The notes: a model not told the origin generated them from the letters alone. Counted from the first letter of the stretch, positions 1 to 5,289 are shown. The stretch is DNA of 5,832 nt from an uncultured Phycisphaerales bacterium (GCA_937901265.1 CALCHA010000158.1:1-5832); one strand, 5' to 3'. Program-made: numbers and translations.

Positions 1-2
1 CG

Positions 3-773
3 GCATTTATCCAGGCGATCGAGGGGCCGGGGGATGTGCGGATGAACCGCACGAAGAATCGCCCGGTGCCGGCGGGGCGGATTTCGCGAACGCATGCGGC
101 GTACTTCGGATTGTTTGCGACGATCGCCGGGGTGGCGATTCTGTGCCCGACGTCCAATGGGCTGACGGCGTTTCTGGGGGTGGCGAATGTGGTTCTGTAC
201 GCGGGGTTTTACACGCCGCTGAAAACGCGTTCGTCGACGAACACGCTGGTGGGTGCGGTGGTGGGGGGGATTCCGCCGGTGATGGGGTGGACGGCGGCGA
301 CGGGCAGCATTTCCGCAGGGGCCCTGGCGTTGGGGGCGTTGCTGTTTTTCTGGCAGATTCCGCACTTTCTGGCGCTGGCGTGGATGTACCGCGACGATTA
401 CGCGCGGGGCGGCTACAAGATGGTTTCGACGATGGATCCGAGCGGGCGGCGCACGTCGATTTTGGCGGTGCTTTATTCGCTGGGCCTGATCCCGCCCTGC
501 CTGGCGTTGTATTTTCTGGGCAACGCCAGTTGGGTGTTCGGGTTGACGTCGATCATTCTTTCCGCCGGCATGGCGTTGGCGGCGCTGATGTTTGCCGCGT
601 CGCGTAGCCGCAAGGATGCGCGGCGGCTCTTTTTCACCTCGATTTTGTACCTTCCGGTCCTCACCGTGCTGCTGTGCCTGACCGTGCAGACGCCGCTCGA
701 CCACCTGACGGTTTCGCCGGCCGGCCTCAGCAGCCCCCCCACCGTGCCCTTCATTTCTCCCGATGCGCAGTAA
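3..773 (+). CDS. cyoE/ctaB: Protoheme IX farnesyltransferase (heme O synthase), 3' part
   Basis: This integral membrane prenyltransferase joins a farnesyl group to protoheme IX to make heme O, needed by heme-copper oxidases. The reading frame is open to the left edge, so the start and the first Asp-rich motif (NxxxDxxxD) lie mostly outside; only its end remains, Asp at visible residue 11, followed by the family signature RMNRTKNRPVPAGRIS. The loop PLKTRSSTNT and the segment GGIPPVMGW (about residues 72-95) and then WQIPHFLALAW with the second Asp motif YRDDYARGGYKM (about 118-140) are diagnostic of CtaB/CyoE. Several hydrophobic segments follow up to about residue 232, ending in a short Pro/Ser-rich tail. 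256 residues are visible against about 280-310 for the family, so only a small N-terminal part is missing. The internal GTG at 36 is not the start, because conserved sequence precedes it. The stop codon lies inside the next gene, suggesting an operon. Confidence 0.95.
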   Translation, partial: AFIQAIEGPGDVRMNRTKNRPVPAGRISRTHAAYFGLFATIAGVAILCPTSNGLTAFLGVANVVLYAGFYTPLKTRSSTNTLVGAVVGGIPPVMGWTAATGSISAGALALGALLFFWQIPHFLALAWMYRDDYARGGYKMVSTMDPSGRRTSILAVLYSLGLIPPCLALYFLGNASWVFGLTSIILSAGMALAALMFAASRSRKDARRLFFTSILYLPVLTVLLCLTVQTPLDHLTVSPAGLSSPPTVPFISPDAQ

Positions 774-1827
774 TTTGATGTCGACGCCCCCTACCGATGA
801 CAAACCCGAAAAGCTCTTCACTTTCGCCTCGGCGGGGTGGGTGCTTCTTCTCGCCGGATTCTTCACCCTGGTCGCCGCAGCGATCGTGCTTTACCCGGTC
901 TACGAGACCGGGTTCCACCGCTCTGTCGGGGATGGTCATGATCCCAAAAGCTACGGATTCGACCTCTCCAACCTGACGATCGACCCGCAGACGCTGGTGG
1001 GCTCGGGGTTTCCCAAGGATGGCATCCACGCGATTGTGCCGTCGCTCGTGGAAACGGCCACGCCCGCGGAAGTGGAGCTGATCCACCAGAACGAACATTT
1101 GAACTTTCTCATCCCGACGGACCTGGTGATCGGGCTGGAATTTGATGGCCAGACGCGGGCCTATCCGATCCGCGTGCTGAACCAGCACGAGATCATCAAC
1201 GACGTTCTGGGCAACACGCCTGTGGCGGTGACGTGGTCTCCGCTGAGCAACTCGGCGGTGGTGTTCGATCGCCTCATCGATGGCCCCACGACCCCGGCGA
1301 TCGAGTTCGGGGTGTCGGGGCTGCTCATCGATTCGACGACGGTGCTTTTTGATCGGCGGCCGGGCGGCGTTGGGGAATCGCTCTGGCCGCAGCTGGCGTT
1401 GAAGGCTGTTGCGGGTCCGCGGGTGAATCACCCGTTGCCGCTGCTGCCGTTCACGCTGACGACCTGGAAGAGTTGGACGGCGGCGCATGCGGACACGCGC
1501 GCGGTGCTGGGGCTGCGGACGCTCAAAACGCAGTACACGTATGAGCCCTATTCGACCTATCTGTCGACGGACGATCTGAAGTTTCCCGTGCATCCGCTGT
1601 GGCCGCACCCACGTCCCCCGCTGAAGACGCCGATTCGGGTGACCGGGACGCTGGCGACTGGCTGGGAGGCGCAGATGGAAAAACCGGGCGCGGAGGCCGC
1701 GACAAGTTCTGCCCCGGCGACGTCGCCCAGCACGTTTACAATCCACACGTTTTTGTTTGCCTGGTATGCCTTGCACACGAACGACACGGATTATTCCGCG
1801 ATTGAAAAGCAGGCGGGCGGGAAGTAG
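763..1827 (+). CDS. Membrane-anchored DUF3179 domain protein
   Basis: A 354-residue protein of the DUF3179 family, whose function I do not know. A short cytoplasmic N-terminus with two Lys is followed by one membrane segment (about residues 26-47, WVLLLAGFFTLVAAAIVLYP), so the rest is probably extracytoplasmic. The family core spans about 117-290: IPTDLVIGLEFDGQTRAYPI, then NQHEIINDVLG (H142, E143, N146, D147), VTWSPLSNSAVVFDR, FGVSGLLID, LFDRR (D197), SLWPQL (206-211) and TTWKSW. Odd point: where relatives usually have a Cys-containing YCPLC-like motif, this protein has Ser159 and Ser162. An Ala/Ser/Pro linker (about 308-323) precedes the C-terminal segment. The start ATG overlaps the cyoE stop by 11 nt, consistent with translational coupling; ATG 778 (residue 6) is an alternative. 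Neither has a clear Shine-Dalgarno site. Its position behind cyoE suggests, but does not prove, a role near cytochrome oxidase assembly. Confidence 0.88.
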   Translation: MRSNLMSTPPTDDKPEKLFTFASAGWVLLLAGFFTLVAAAIVLYPVYETGFHRSVGDGHDPKSYGFDLSNLTIDPQTLVGSGFPKDGIHAIVPSLVETATPAEVELIHQNEHLNFLIPTDLVIGLEFDGQTRAYPIRVLNQHEIINDVLGNTPVAVTWSPLSNSAVVFDRLIDGPTTPAIEFGVSGLLIDSTTVLFDRRPGGVGESLWPQLALKAVAGPRVNHPLPLLPFTLTTWKSWTAAHADTRAVLGLRTLKTQYTYEPYSTYLSTDDLKFPVHPLWPHPRPPLKTPIRVTGTLATGWEAQMEKPGAEAATSSAPATSPSTFTIHTFLFAWYALHTNDTDYSAIEKQAGGK

Positions 1828-1874
1828 GGGGACGGGGCGGTGACGGGCGTGGGGGAAAGGCCGGGAGGGAGGGG
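1827..1874 (+). other. G-tract cluster with G-quadruplex potential
   Basis: Starting at the last base of the DUF3179 stop codon, seven runs of three to five G follow one another (1827-1831, 1834-1837, 1845-1847, 1851-1855, 1863-1865, 1867-1869, 1871-1874). The spacers between them are 1 to 7 bases, which meets the usual four-tract quadruplex rule several times over. It lies on the coding strand of the upstream gene, so it would be in the 3' untranslated RNA. Whether it folds, or helps transcription end between two convergent units, is inference. Confidence 0.45.
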
Positions 1875-1896
1875 TTTTAGCGACACGACGAGCCGC

Positions 1897-1932
1897 AAAA
1901 AAAGAAAACCGGGCAGCGTTGCGGCTACCCGG
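1897..1932 (-). terminator. Intrinsic terminator of the small basic protein gene
   Basis: Read on the minus strand, CCGGGTAGC and GCTGCCCGG (1932-1924 and 1917-1909) form a 9-bp stem with one G-U pair around a 6-nt loop. It is followed at once by TTTTCTTTTTTT (1908-1897). It begins 25 nt beyond the TAA stop of the small basic protein gene. On the plus strand there is no U-tract after the stem, so it should act mainly in one direction. Confidence 0.88.
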
Positions 1933-1957
1933 CTTGAGCGTTCTGCAGAGGGGAGTA

Positions 1958-2299
1958 TTACTTTTTGCCAGCGGCTTTCGCGGCGGGGGCAGCGGCTTTG
2001 CCGGCTGCGGCACCCTTGCCAGCGGCGGGGGCGGCGGCTTTACCGGCCGGGGCACCCTTGCCAGCGGGAGCACCTTTGCCCGCGGCCGGGGCGGCTGCGC
2101 CGTCGGCGGTGGCTTCGGCCTTGACCTTCTTGGCGGCGATCTGCTTGCGGTGGCCGACCTTGACGAGATTGAATACCGAGCTGGTGCCCTCGGCCCACTT
2201 GTCGTTGTCTTCCAACAGGACAATGCGCTCCGAGCGGCGAAGCACGTTGCGGTGACGTTCCAGGGTGGACTTGCCTTTGAGGCTGCGATCGAGGGACAT
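1958..2299 (-). CDS. PVC-type small basic protein with histone-H1-like Ala/Lys/Pro tail
   Basis: A 113-residue, strongly basic cytoplasmic protein without a signal peptide or membrane segment. Residues 1-57 (MSLDRSLKGK, RHRNVLRRSERI, KWAEG, SVFNLVKVGHRK) match my memory of the 'small basic protein' family of Planctomycetes, Verrucomicrobia and Chlamydiae (TIGR04137 as I recall). Its role is not established; RNA or ribosome association is plausible given the charge. Residues 58-113 are almost only Ala, Lys, Gly and Pro in PAGKGA/AAAGK units, like the tails of bacterial H1-like proteins, and would be unstructured. The tail contains a 14-residue tandem duplication (79-92 and 93-106). The start is supported by GGAG 7 nt upstream (2307-2310). 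It appears to be a single-gene transcript with its own promoter and terminator, as expected for a highly expressed small protein. The family call is fairly sure; nucleic acid binding is inferred. Confidence 0.88.
   Translation of the reverse strand: MSLDRSLKGKSTLERHRNVLRRSERIVLLEDNDKWAEGTSSVFNLVKVGHRKQIAAKKVKAEATADGAAAPAAGKGAPAGKGAPAGKAAAPAAGKGAAAGKAAAPAAKAAGKK
1982..2065 (-). repeat. 42-bp in-frame tandem duplication in the small basic protein tail
   Basis: Two adjacent 42-bp copies, 2024-2065 and 1982-2023, differ at four positions. They encode AGKGAPAGKAAAPA and AGKGAAAGKAAAPA. The high DNA identity, including at wobble positions, points to a recent duplication or ongoing slippage rather than protein selection alone. 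Confidence 0.8.
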
Positions 2300-2306
2300 A
2301 TTCCAA

Positions 2307-2310
2307 CTCC
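2307..2310 (-). promoter_or_regulatory. Ribosome-binding site, small basic protein
   Basis: On the minus strand GGAG stands 7 nt before the ATG at 2299. It supports this start over any upstream extension. Confidence 0.65.
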
Positions 2311-2354
2311 GATGAGTTCTGATGAGGTTTCAGGTTCGGTAAATCGAGTCGGGC

Positions 2355-2384
2355 AGTATAGCGGGAAGGTGGCGGCACACGCAA
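2355..2384 (-). promoter_or_regulatory. Candidate housekeeping promoter, small basic protein
   Basis: Minus-strand TTGCGT (2384-2379), an 18-bp spacer and TATACT (2360-2355) resemble a sigma-70 promoter, giving a leader of about 50 nt. The -10 is followed by GCCC, the same TATACTGCCC string found upstream of the permease gene. The call rests on motif match and position only. Confidence 0.45.
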
Positions 2385-2402
2385 ATGAGTGCGGCGATCT
2401 TT

Positions 2403-2437
2403 CGCCCGGTGCGGTGGTGCGACGATTCTGCCGGGCG
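2403..2437. repeat. Inverted repeat CGCCCGG / CCGGGCG
   Basis: A perfect 7-bp inverted repeat (2403-2409 and 2431-2437) with a 21-nt loop, between the unknown gene and the small basic protein promoter. No U-tract follows on either strand, so it is not a standard terminator. It may be a weak structure or chance in GC-rich DNA. Confidence 0.3.
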
Positions 2438-2457
2438 GTGCCCACATGGTCGCCGCA

Positions 2458-2475
2458 GCCGACGGGGGCGTCGGC
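2458..2475 (-). terminator. GC hairpin after the unknown gene, possible terminator
   Basis: GCCGACG and CGTCGGC form a perfect 7-bp stem with a 4-base loop (GGGG on plus, CCCC on minus), 14 nt beyond the TGA of the 183-residue gene. It lacks a U-tract, so it could act only as a weak or factor-assisted terminator or as a 3'-end stabilising hairpin. Confidence 0.35.
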
Positions 2476-2489
2476 ACCACTGGGGCTGC

Positions 2490-3041
2490 TCAGCGTGAAT
2501 AGATGCCGGCTGGGGACCAGACCGCCGGGGCTCCACCTGAAATGCCGATGGGCGGGAGGGTGAAGGGGATGTTCACGCCGTTGAGCGAGAGCGTCGCCGC
2601 GGAGGCGGGCGCTTCGAGGGCCTGCTGGAAGAAGGGGGGCATGCCGGAGGGCTCGCGGTTGACCTGTTCAAGGGCCCTGAGGCCCGTGAGACGGGTTTCG
2701 AAAAGGTTGTTGGCGATGGTGATGCGTGCGGTTGCGGTGTCGCCAGAGGTGGCGACTTCAATCTTGGCCAGCAGCGTGGGGGCATTCTCGAAGGGTGTCC
2801 CGGCGAAAATGTGGGGGCCGAAGTAGGCGGCCACATCGAGGTTCGTGGAGATGAAGCCCATGATCGTCGGCTGGCTCGCGGGGTTGGGCTGGAAGAGGAT
2901 CATGCCGCTGGGCGCCGAGCCGACGGGCGTGTGGACCATCGAGGCCACATGGAAAATGAGGTTGGGCATGGGCAGATTGCCAGCGGTGGCGGCAACGAGG
3001 TCGACGCCCTGTTCCCAGGACATCCAGTTCTTGATCGGCAT
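2490..3041 (-). CDS. Hypothetical protein, 183 residues, family not recognised
   Basis: I do not recognise this protein. It starts MPIKNWMSWEQGVDL, has no signal peptide or membrane segment, contains no Cys and only two Lys, and is slightly acidic. It is rich in Pro, Ala, Ile and Phe with alternating hydrophobic stretches (for example TARITIANNLFETRL, 104-118, and ATLSLNGVNIPFTLPPIGI, 149-167), suggesting a beta-rich cytoplasmic fold. Gene reality is supported by AAGGA 6 nt before the ATG and a candidate promoter upstream. The frame stays open further upstream to 3566, but that part is low-complexity Pro/Ser/Thr sequence antisense-frame to the glycosyltransferase gene and is not coding. The promoter and a 190-bp gap separate it from the glycosyltransferase, so a joint function is not indicated. 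A self-assembling or phage-tail-like structural role is possible but unsupported. Confidence 0.75.
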   Translation of the reverse strand: MPIKNWMSWEQGVDLVAATAGNLPMPNLIFHVASMVHTPVGSAPSGMILFQPNPASQPTIMGFISTNLDVAAYFGPHIFAGTPFENAPTLLAKIEVATSGDTATARITIANNLFETRLTGLRALEQVNREPSGMPPFFQQALEAPASAATLSLNGVNIPFTLPPIGISGGAPAVWSPAGIYSR

Positions 3042-3047
3042 GTGCAA

Positions 3048-3052
3048 TCCTT
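3048..3052 (-). promoter_or_regulatory. Ribosome-binding site fixing the start of the unknown gene
   Basis: Minus-strand AAGGA lies 6 nt before the ATG at 3041. It is the main reason to choose this start over the much longer open frame. Confidence 0.75.
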
Positions 3053-3077
3053 GTTTGAGAGGTGAGTGACGGGCGGG

Positions 3078-3106
3078 ATTGTAGGGGTAAAGGGTCGGGT
3101 GGTGAA
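3078..3106 (-). promoter_or_regulatory. Candidate promoter of the unknown gene
   Basis: Minus-strand TTCACC (3106-3101), a 17-bp spacer and TACAAT (3083-3078) place a transcription start about 30 nt before the ATG. The rest of the 190-bp gap (3107-3231) is a strongly purine-rich plus strand with no T-tract hairpin, so I see no clear terminator for the glycosyltransferase gene. Confidence 0.4.
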
Positions 3107-3231
3107 GCGGGCAAATGGCGAAGGGAAAGGTAGGGGAAAGCGAAGGCACGGGGGGCGGTGGCGGCTGAGGGTTTCCGCGAAAGCAAAGCCGAAGCGAAGG
3201 GGTGACGGTGGGATCGTGCGGTTTTGGCGCG

Positions 3232-4191
3232 CTAGACGTCGGTGTGGCGGGTGGATTGGTTGTGTTTGGCGTCGTGGGCGCCCTGGTATTGGGCGAGGGA
3301 GGCGTAGAAGGTGAGGAAGGGGATTTTGGCGGCGAGGGCGAGTTTTTTGGCGAGGGGCTTCTGGTGGCGGAGGGCGTAGAGGGTGTCTTTGAGGGTGCCG
3401 AGGAGGATGGCACGCGGGAGGTGCCGCCGTGCGGGCAGGGTCTGCACGCCGAACAGCCGGTAGAGCGTCTGGTGACACATGTAGTTTCGTTTGTATTCGT
3501 AGGCGATGGGGCGGTCGTGCGAGTGGATGACGGCCGCATCGGGCCGGTAGGCGATTTTCCAGCCACTTTCCAGGGCCCGCTTGGACCATTCGATGTCTTC
3601 GCCGAAGGCGTTCTGGTGGAAGGGGATTTGCTGCCAGGCGGAGCGGCGGAGTGCGGAGGTGACGTTGTCGAAGACGCAGAAGAGGTATTTTTCGATGGGG
3701 CCGAGGCGGTCGTAGGCGGGGCGGTCGGTGATGTGGGAGATGCGGGGTTTTTCGGAGCCGGCGACCCAGTTGTGGATGTTGCGGGCGACGATGGCGTCGG
3801 CGTCGGGGCGGGGAAGCTGGCGGGCGAAGGCTCCAGCGACGAGGGGGTCCTCGAAGGCGGCGACGAGGTTCTGCAGCAGGAAGTCGTCGGCAGGGAGAGC
3901 GTCCTGGGTCATGAGGACCACGATGTCGCCGGTGGAGCGCTCGATGCCCATGTTGCGGGTGAGGCCGTGGTCGAAAGTTTTTTTGGGGATCTGGTGGATA
4001 GTGGCGTTGTGTTGGCGGGCGATGGTGAGGGTTTGGTCGGTGGAGCCGGAGTCGATGATGAGGAGTTCGGGGGTGGAGGGGTAGCGTTGGGAGCGGAGGC
4101 GTGCGAGGACGTCGGCGAAGAGGGGGCCGGCGTTGAGGGTGGGGATGAGGATGGAGAGGGAGGGGAGAGGGGTGAGGGTTTCAGACGACAT
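3232..4191 (-). CDS. Family 2 glycosyltransferase, rhamnosyltransferase-like
   Basis: A 319-residue GT-A fold enzyme that would transfer a sugar from a nucleotide donor to a growing surface polysaccharide in the cytoplasm. The N-terminal nucleotide-binding strand is LSILIPTLNAG (12-22), followed by LLIIDSGSTDQT (43-54, D47 and D52). TQDALP (96-101) stands at the DxD metal-site position and is typical of rhamnosyltransferase-like GT2 enzymes. FDNVTSALRRSAW (174-186), GEDIEWSKRALESGW (197-211, catalytic-base region E198/D199) and PDAAVIHSH (217-225) complete the core. The C-terminus (about 255-305) is basic and moderately hydrophobic, possibly membrane-associating. The chosen ATG (4191) overlaps the permease stop by 11 nt, and the conserved domain begins 12 residues later. 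The longer open frame from 4299 is rejected because it lies inside the permease gene. The donor sugar cannot be told from sequence alone. Confidence 0.92.
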   Translation of the reverse strand: MSSETLTPLPSLSILIPTLNAGPLFADVLARLRSQRYPSTPELLIIDSGSTDQTLTIARQHNATIHQIPKKTFDHGLTRNMGIERSTGDIVVLMTQDALPADDFLLQNLVAAFEDPLVAGAFARQLPRPDADAIVARNIHNWVAGSEKPRISHITDRPAYDRLGPIEKYLFCVFDNVTSALRRSAWQQIPFHQNAFGEDIEWSKRALESGWKIAYRPDAAVIHSHDRPIAYEYKRNYMCHQTLYRLFGVQTLPARRHLPRAILLGTLKDTLYALRHQKPLAKKLALAAKIPFLTFYASLAQYQGAHDAKHNQSTRHTDV

Positions 4192-5167
4192 CGGCGAAGC
4201 CCCGCTTGGTGCGCTGAAAGAAAACGAAACCGAGCCAGGCCAGCAGCGTGGCGAGAAGGGTGTAGATTCCCAGAAGCCACCAGTTGGGGGACTGTCCATA
4301 GAGGATCAGGTCGCGAAAAGCTTCCATGGGAATGGTGAGGGGATTGAGACGAAGGAGCTCGCGGATGAGGGGGTTGGAAAGCTGGTCGGTGGAATAGAAG
4401 ACGGGGGCGAGCCACATCATGACCATGGTGACGATGCCGATGATGTGGCCGACATCGCGGAGATAGACCCCGAGGGAGGCGAGGAACCAGCCGGCCCCGA
4501 GGATGACCAGCAGCAGGGGGAAGACCGCCAGCGGCGCCAGCAGGGCGGTGATGGGCAGGCTGTGCGCGACGATCAGCGTGGCCAGCAGCAGGACAAATGT
4601 GGAGATCGCGGCATGAATAAGGCCGGCGACGAGATAGACAAAGGGCAGGATTTCCAGCGGGAAGACGACTTTTTTCACGTAGGTGGCGTTCTGCAGGATG
4701 CACACGGGGGCGCGCGTCACCGCCTCGGCGAAGAGGTTAAAGAGGATCAGCCCGGAGAAAGCGTAGAGCGCGAAGGAGGACATCGCGGGGGCGAGGGCGG
4801 CGTTGGCGGGGGCGGTGGCAACGGGGCGCGGGGAGGCGTGGAGGACGTAGGCGAAGGCGAAGGTGTAGACGGCGAGCATGAGCAGGGGATGGAAGAAGGA
4901 CCAGAGCAGGCCAAGCAGGGAGCCGCGGTAGCGACCGACCACTTCCCGACGAGCCATCTGCCAGATCAGGTAGCGGTGGGCGAAAAGGGTGCGGACCATG
5001 GCGGCAGGCGAGACCGGCGGCGCCAGTCGCGGGGCGGGGCTGCGCAGGGGGAGAGGTGCCCGGGCGGCGGGGAGTGGCGATGCGGGCGAAGGAAGCAGGG
5101 CGGACATGAGAGGCAACTTTCTGCGGGGTTGGTCGTTAGCTTGGTGAGGGGCCGCGACGTCTGACAT
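4181..5167 (-). CDS. ABC-2 type polysaccharide export permease (Wzm/TagG/KpsM-like)
   Basis: The inner-membrane channel half of an ABC exporter for lipid-linked O-antigen, teichoic-acid-like or capsular glycans. Numbering from ATG 5167 (328 residues), the family segments are [20 protein letters not shown] (67-86) before the first helix, a conserved loop with [16 protein letters not shown] (160-175), [12 protein letters not shown] (235-246), LAPVFYS (253-259), [18 protein letters not shown] (274-291) and the C-terminal FADVV. About six membrane helices are visible. The first 56 residues are Pro/Ala-rich and not part of the family, which is normally 260-280 residues. The start is therefore uncertain: ATG 5107 (308 residues) and ATG 4999 (272 residues) are alternatives, and none has a good Shine-Dalgarno site. 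The ATPase partner (Wzt/TagH) is absent here, since downstream is the overlapping glycosyltransferase and upstream a divergent gene. Confidence 0.9.
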   Translation of the reverse strand: MSDVAAPHQANDQPRRKLPLMSALLPSPASPLPAARAPLPLRSPAPRLAPPVSPAAMVRTLFAHRYLIWQMARREVVGRYRGSLLGLLWSFFHPLLMLAVYTFAFAYVLHASPRPVATAPANAALAPAMSSFALYAFSGLILFNLFAEAVTRAPVCILQNATYVKKVVFPLEILPFVYLVAGLIHAAISTFVLLLATLIVAHSLPITALLAPLAVFPLLLVILGAGWFLASLGVYLRDVGHIIGIVTMVMMWLAPVFYSTDQLSNPLIRELLRLNPLTIPMEAFRDLILYGQSPNWWLLGIYTLLATLLAWLGFVFFQRTKRGFADVV

Positions 5168-5190
5168 TTGGTTGGACGGGGCAGTATAAT
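5161..5190 (+). promoter_or_regulatory. Strong candidate sigma-70 promoter of the peroxidase gene
   Basis: CTGACA (5161-5166), an 18-bp spacer and a perfect TATAAT (5185-5190) predict a start near 5197 and a leader of about 93 nt. The -35 overlaps the ATG of the divergent permease gene if that begins at 5167. Confidence 0.65.
5183..5188 (-). promoter_or_regulatory. Possible -10 element of the permease gene
   Basis: On the minus strand TATACT overlaps the TATAAT of the plus-strand promoter and is followed by GCCCC. I see no matching -35. A start from here would give an almost leaderless mRNA for ATG 5167, or a leader of about 70 nt for ATG 5107. Confidence 0.35.
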
Positions 5191-5240
5191 AGGTCGGAAT
5201 GGGGGAAGGCGAGTGCGTGGGAACGAAGAGCGTGGTCCTC

Positions 5241-5275
5241 AGGGCTGCGTCTGCATGGTAGAAGTGCCCTTTTTT
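5241..5275 (+). promoter_or_regulatory. Leader hairpin followed by T-run, possible attenuator
   Basis: In the peroxidase leader AGGGC (5241-5245) can pair with GCCCT (5266-5270). Inside it CTGC (5251-5254) can pair with GTAG (5258-5261, one G-U). The structure is followed by TTTTT (5271-5275), just ahead of the ribosome-binding site. The internal loop makes the stem weak, so premature termination is only a possibility. Confidence 0.25.
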
Positions 5276-5279
5276 GGTT

Positions 5280-5283
5280 GGAG
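5280..5283 (+). promoter_or_regulatory. Ribosome-binding site, peroxidase gene
   Basis: GGAG lies 6 nt before ATG 5290 and fixes this start, which also leaves a proper signal peptide at the N-terminus. Confidence 0.75.
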
Positions 5284-5289
5284 CAGAGC

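Noticed and set aside
36..773. GTG at 36 as the start of a complete cyoE gene
   Set aside because: Conserved family sequence (including the last Asp of the first Asp-rich motif) lies directly upstream in frame and the frame is open to the window edge, so the gene is truncated by the window.
1958..2128. Repeat-rich small basic protein tail as a mobile or CRISPR-like repeat
   Set aside because: The units are direct, adjacent, in-frame and code for an Ala/Lys/Pro tail; there are no spacers, palindromes or associated genes.
751..2445. Minus-strand open frame of 564 codons
   Set aside because: It runs opposite the well-supported DUF3179 gene and across the terminator and small basic protein gene, and encodes Arg/Pro/His-rich low-complexity sequence typical of antisense frames in GC-rich DNA.
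3042..3566. N-terminal extension of the unknown gene up to 3566
   Set aside because: The extra sequence is Pro/Ser/Thr-rich low complexity overlapping the glycosyltransferase gene in another frame; a ribosome-binding site and candidate promoter support ATG 3041.
4192..4299. Glycosyltransferase start at ATG 4299
   Set aside because: The extra 36 residues lie inside the permease C-terminal coding region and precede the normal GT2 N-terminus; the overlapping ATG at 4191 fits the family length.
3202..4338. Plus-strand 378-codon open frame rich in Gly, Val, Glu and Asp
   Set aside because: It is antisense to the glycosyltransferase and permease genes, which have clear family motifs; its composition is the mirror of their codon use.
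4133..5164. Plus-strand 343-codon open frame rich in Gly, Glu, Asp and Gln
   Set aside because: It is antisense to the permease gene and shows repetitive GEE/GGD composition with no domain, start signal or conserved motif.
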